Shown here: in pieces, positions 13,857-14,758 of the stretch
Layout of the letters: each line of letters starts with the position of its first letter
Position numbering within the stretch: position 1 is the first letter of the stretch
DNA from: Pseudomonadota bacterium
Lineage (GTDB): Bacteria; Pseudomonadota; Alphaproteobacteria; Rhizobiales; Devosiaceae
Reading direction: 5' to 3'
Assembly (NCBI GenBank): GCA_023390785.1
Contig: JAEWCE010000331.1
Span: 1-14,758 of the forward strand
Length of the DNA: 14,758 nucleotides
Notes under the pieces: generated by a model
What the model was told of the DNA's origin: nothing
Databases searched by the model: none
Seen by the model: the letters and a program-made list of their open reading frames with translations, nothing else
Position numbers and translations under genes: made by a program

Positions 13857-14740
13857 TTCGGCTGCCTCGTGAGCCACTGGATCGGCAGCACGCAGATGAC
13901 GACGAGCACCATCAGCACCACCGCAAGGGCTGACGCGAGACCGACCTGTCGGTGGGCAAAGGCGAGACGGTAGATCTCGAGGCCGGGCACCGTGGTCTGG
14001 ATACCCGGTCCTCCCCCGGTCGCGATATAAACGATATCGAAGCTGGCAAGCGCGGCGATGACTGTGACAGTCACGCACACGCCGATCTCCTGCCGCAGGC
14101 CAGGCAGCGTGATCCAGCGGAATTCGTGCCAGGGGGAGGCGCCGTCGATCTTGGCCGCCTCATAGAGGCTAGGTTCGATCCGCGCGATGCCGGTGACCAG
14201 CAGCATGGTGCAAAGACCCAGCAGCACCCAGGCACCGATCACGCCGACAGCGGGCAGCGCAAAATCGAAATCGCCGAGCCAACCCCGCGTGATTCCCCCC
14301 AGGCCGACGAGCTGCAGCGCCTGGTTGACGACGCCGTTGGTGGCGAACATCCACGTCCAGGCGATGCCGGCGGCAACCAATGGGATGACCTGGGGAATGA
14401 ACAGGATGGTGCGCGCCGCAACGCCAAACCGTCCGTCGAGATGATTGCGAATGGCAGAGGCGACGCCCAGCCCGATCGCAACCGGAATCACGGTGAAGTA
14501 GACGACCAGCTGAAAAGCGTTTCCGAGGATCTGCAGGAAATCCGACTCGCTCAGCACGACCAGATAATTGTTCAGGCCGCGAAACTGCGCCTTGCCGATC
14601 CCGTCCCAGCGCAGCAGCGAGTAGTAGACGGACATCCCGATGGGGACGAGCACGAAGGTCGCGTAGAAGGCGAATGCAGGCAGGATGAATGCCCAGGCTG
14701 CGAAGCTGCCGCGGCCCCGATGAGGGGGCCGGGGGTCCAT
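13853..14740 (-). CDS. ABC sugar transporter permease, MalF/UgpA type
   Basis: The first permease of the same CUT1-type importer, 295 residues from ATG 14740. The frame stays open to the window edge, with no clear ribosome binding site seen, so a start slightly further upstream cannot be excluded. A short basic N-terminus (DPRPPHRGRG) leads into about six hydrophobic segments. LVPIGMSVYYSLLRWDG and FRGLNNY are typical of MalF/UgpA proteins. The EAA loop is SLYEAAKIDGASPWHEF then RWITLPGLR at about 191-216. The C-terminal region has FDIVYIATGGGPG, a common CUT1 motif. The upstream gene, beyond the window, is likely a binding protein. Confidence 0.92.
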   Translation of the reverse strand: MDPRPPHRGRGSFAAWAFILPAFAFYATFVLVPIGMSVYYSLLRWDGIGKAQFRGLNNYLVVLSESDFLQILGNAFQLVVYFTVIPVAIGLGVASAIRNHLDGRFGVAARTILFIPQVIPLVAAGIAWTWMFATNGVVNQALQLVGLGGITRGWLGDFDFALPAVGVIGAWVLLGLCTMLLVTGIARIEPSLYEAAKIDGASPWHEFRWITLPGLRQEIGVCVTVTVIAALASFDIVYIATGGGPGIQTTVPGLEIYRLAFAHRQVGLASALAVVLMVLVVICVLPIQWLTRQPK

Positions 14741-14758
14741 TCGTACAGGCTGGTCCGG

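Noticed and set aside
1..14758. CRISPR arrays, insertion sequences, tRNA or rRNA genes
   Set aside because: No regularly spaced repeats, transposase-like reading frame, terminal inverted repeat pair or cloverleaf sequence was seen on either strand.

Overview
The window is GC-rich and densely packed, with short operons joined by ATGA or GTGA overlaps. The gene families (tripartite tricarboxylate transporter with a TctDE-type two-component system, a Cys-free Crp/Fnr regulator with a TTGCG-N4-CGCAA site, pseudoazurin next to copper nitrite reductase) point to an alphaproteobacterium, probably of the Hyphomicrobiales/Rhizobiales. That placement is inferred from gene content; there is no rRNA or tRNA gene to anchor it.

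Region 1 (1-6341) is a solute-uptake and sensing block. On the minus strand a lone periplasmic binding protein (3171-4235) is followed by tctC, tctB and tctA (the last runs off the left edge). Divergently, an OmpR-type response regulator and a TctE-type histidine kinase form a two-gene operon. A tandem 11-bp direct repeat between the binding-protein gene and tctC is a good candidate for the response regulator's binding site. The binding protein has no permease or ATPase beside it, so it may be a sensory accessory to the kinase rather than a transport component.

Region 2 (6354-11866) is a nitrite/nitric-oxide block. It holds nnrS (minus), a small DUF1858-type CxxC protein (plus), an NnrR/Dnr-like regulator (minus), and then a plus-strand run of pseudoazurin, nirK, copC and copD. 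Two FNR-family half-site palindromes sharing the spacer CCAG lie in the two divergent promoter regions. One sits at the expected -41.5 spacing to a plausible -10 box before pseudoazurin. The picture is an NO-responsive regulon: NirK reduces nitrite to NO with pseudoazurin as the likely electron donor, NnrS and the DUF1858 protein deal with NO-linked stress or signalling, and CopC/CopD probably handle periplasmic copper for the two cupredoxins. No NO reductase and no nirV are present in the window.

Region 3 (11867-14758) is unrelated metabolism. It has a possible small hypothetical protein (minus), a HAD-IIB sugar-phosphatase-like hydrolase (plus), and two MalG/MalF-type ABC sugar permeases (minus) whose operon continues past the right edge.

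No CRISPR array, insertion sequence, tRNA, rRNA or convincing Rho-independent terminator was seen. Notable non-coding structure is concentrated around the pseudoazurin promoter and the pseudoazurin-nirK gap.
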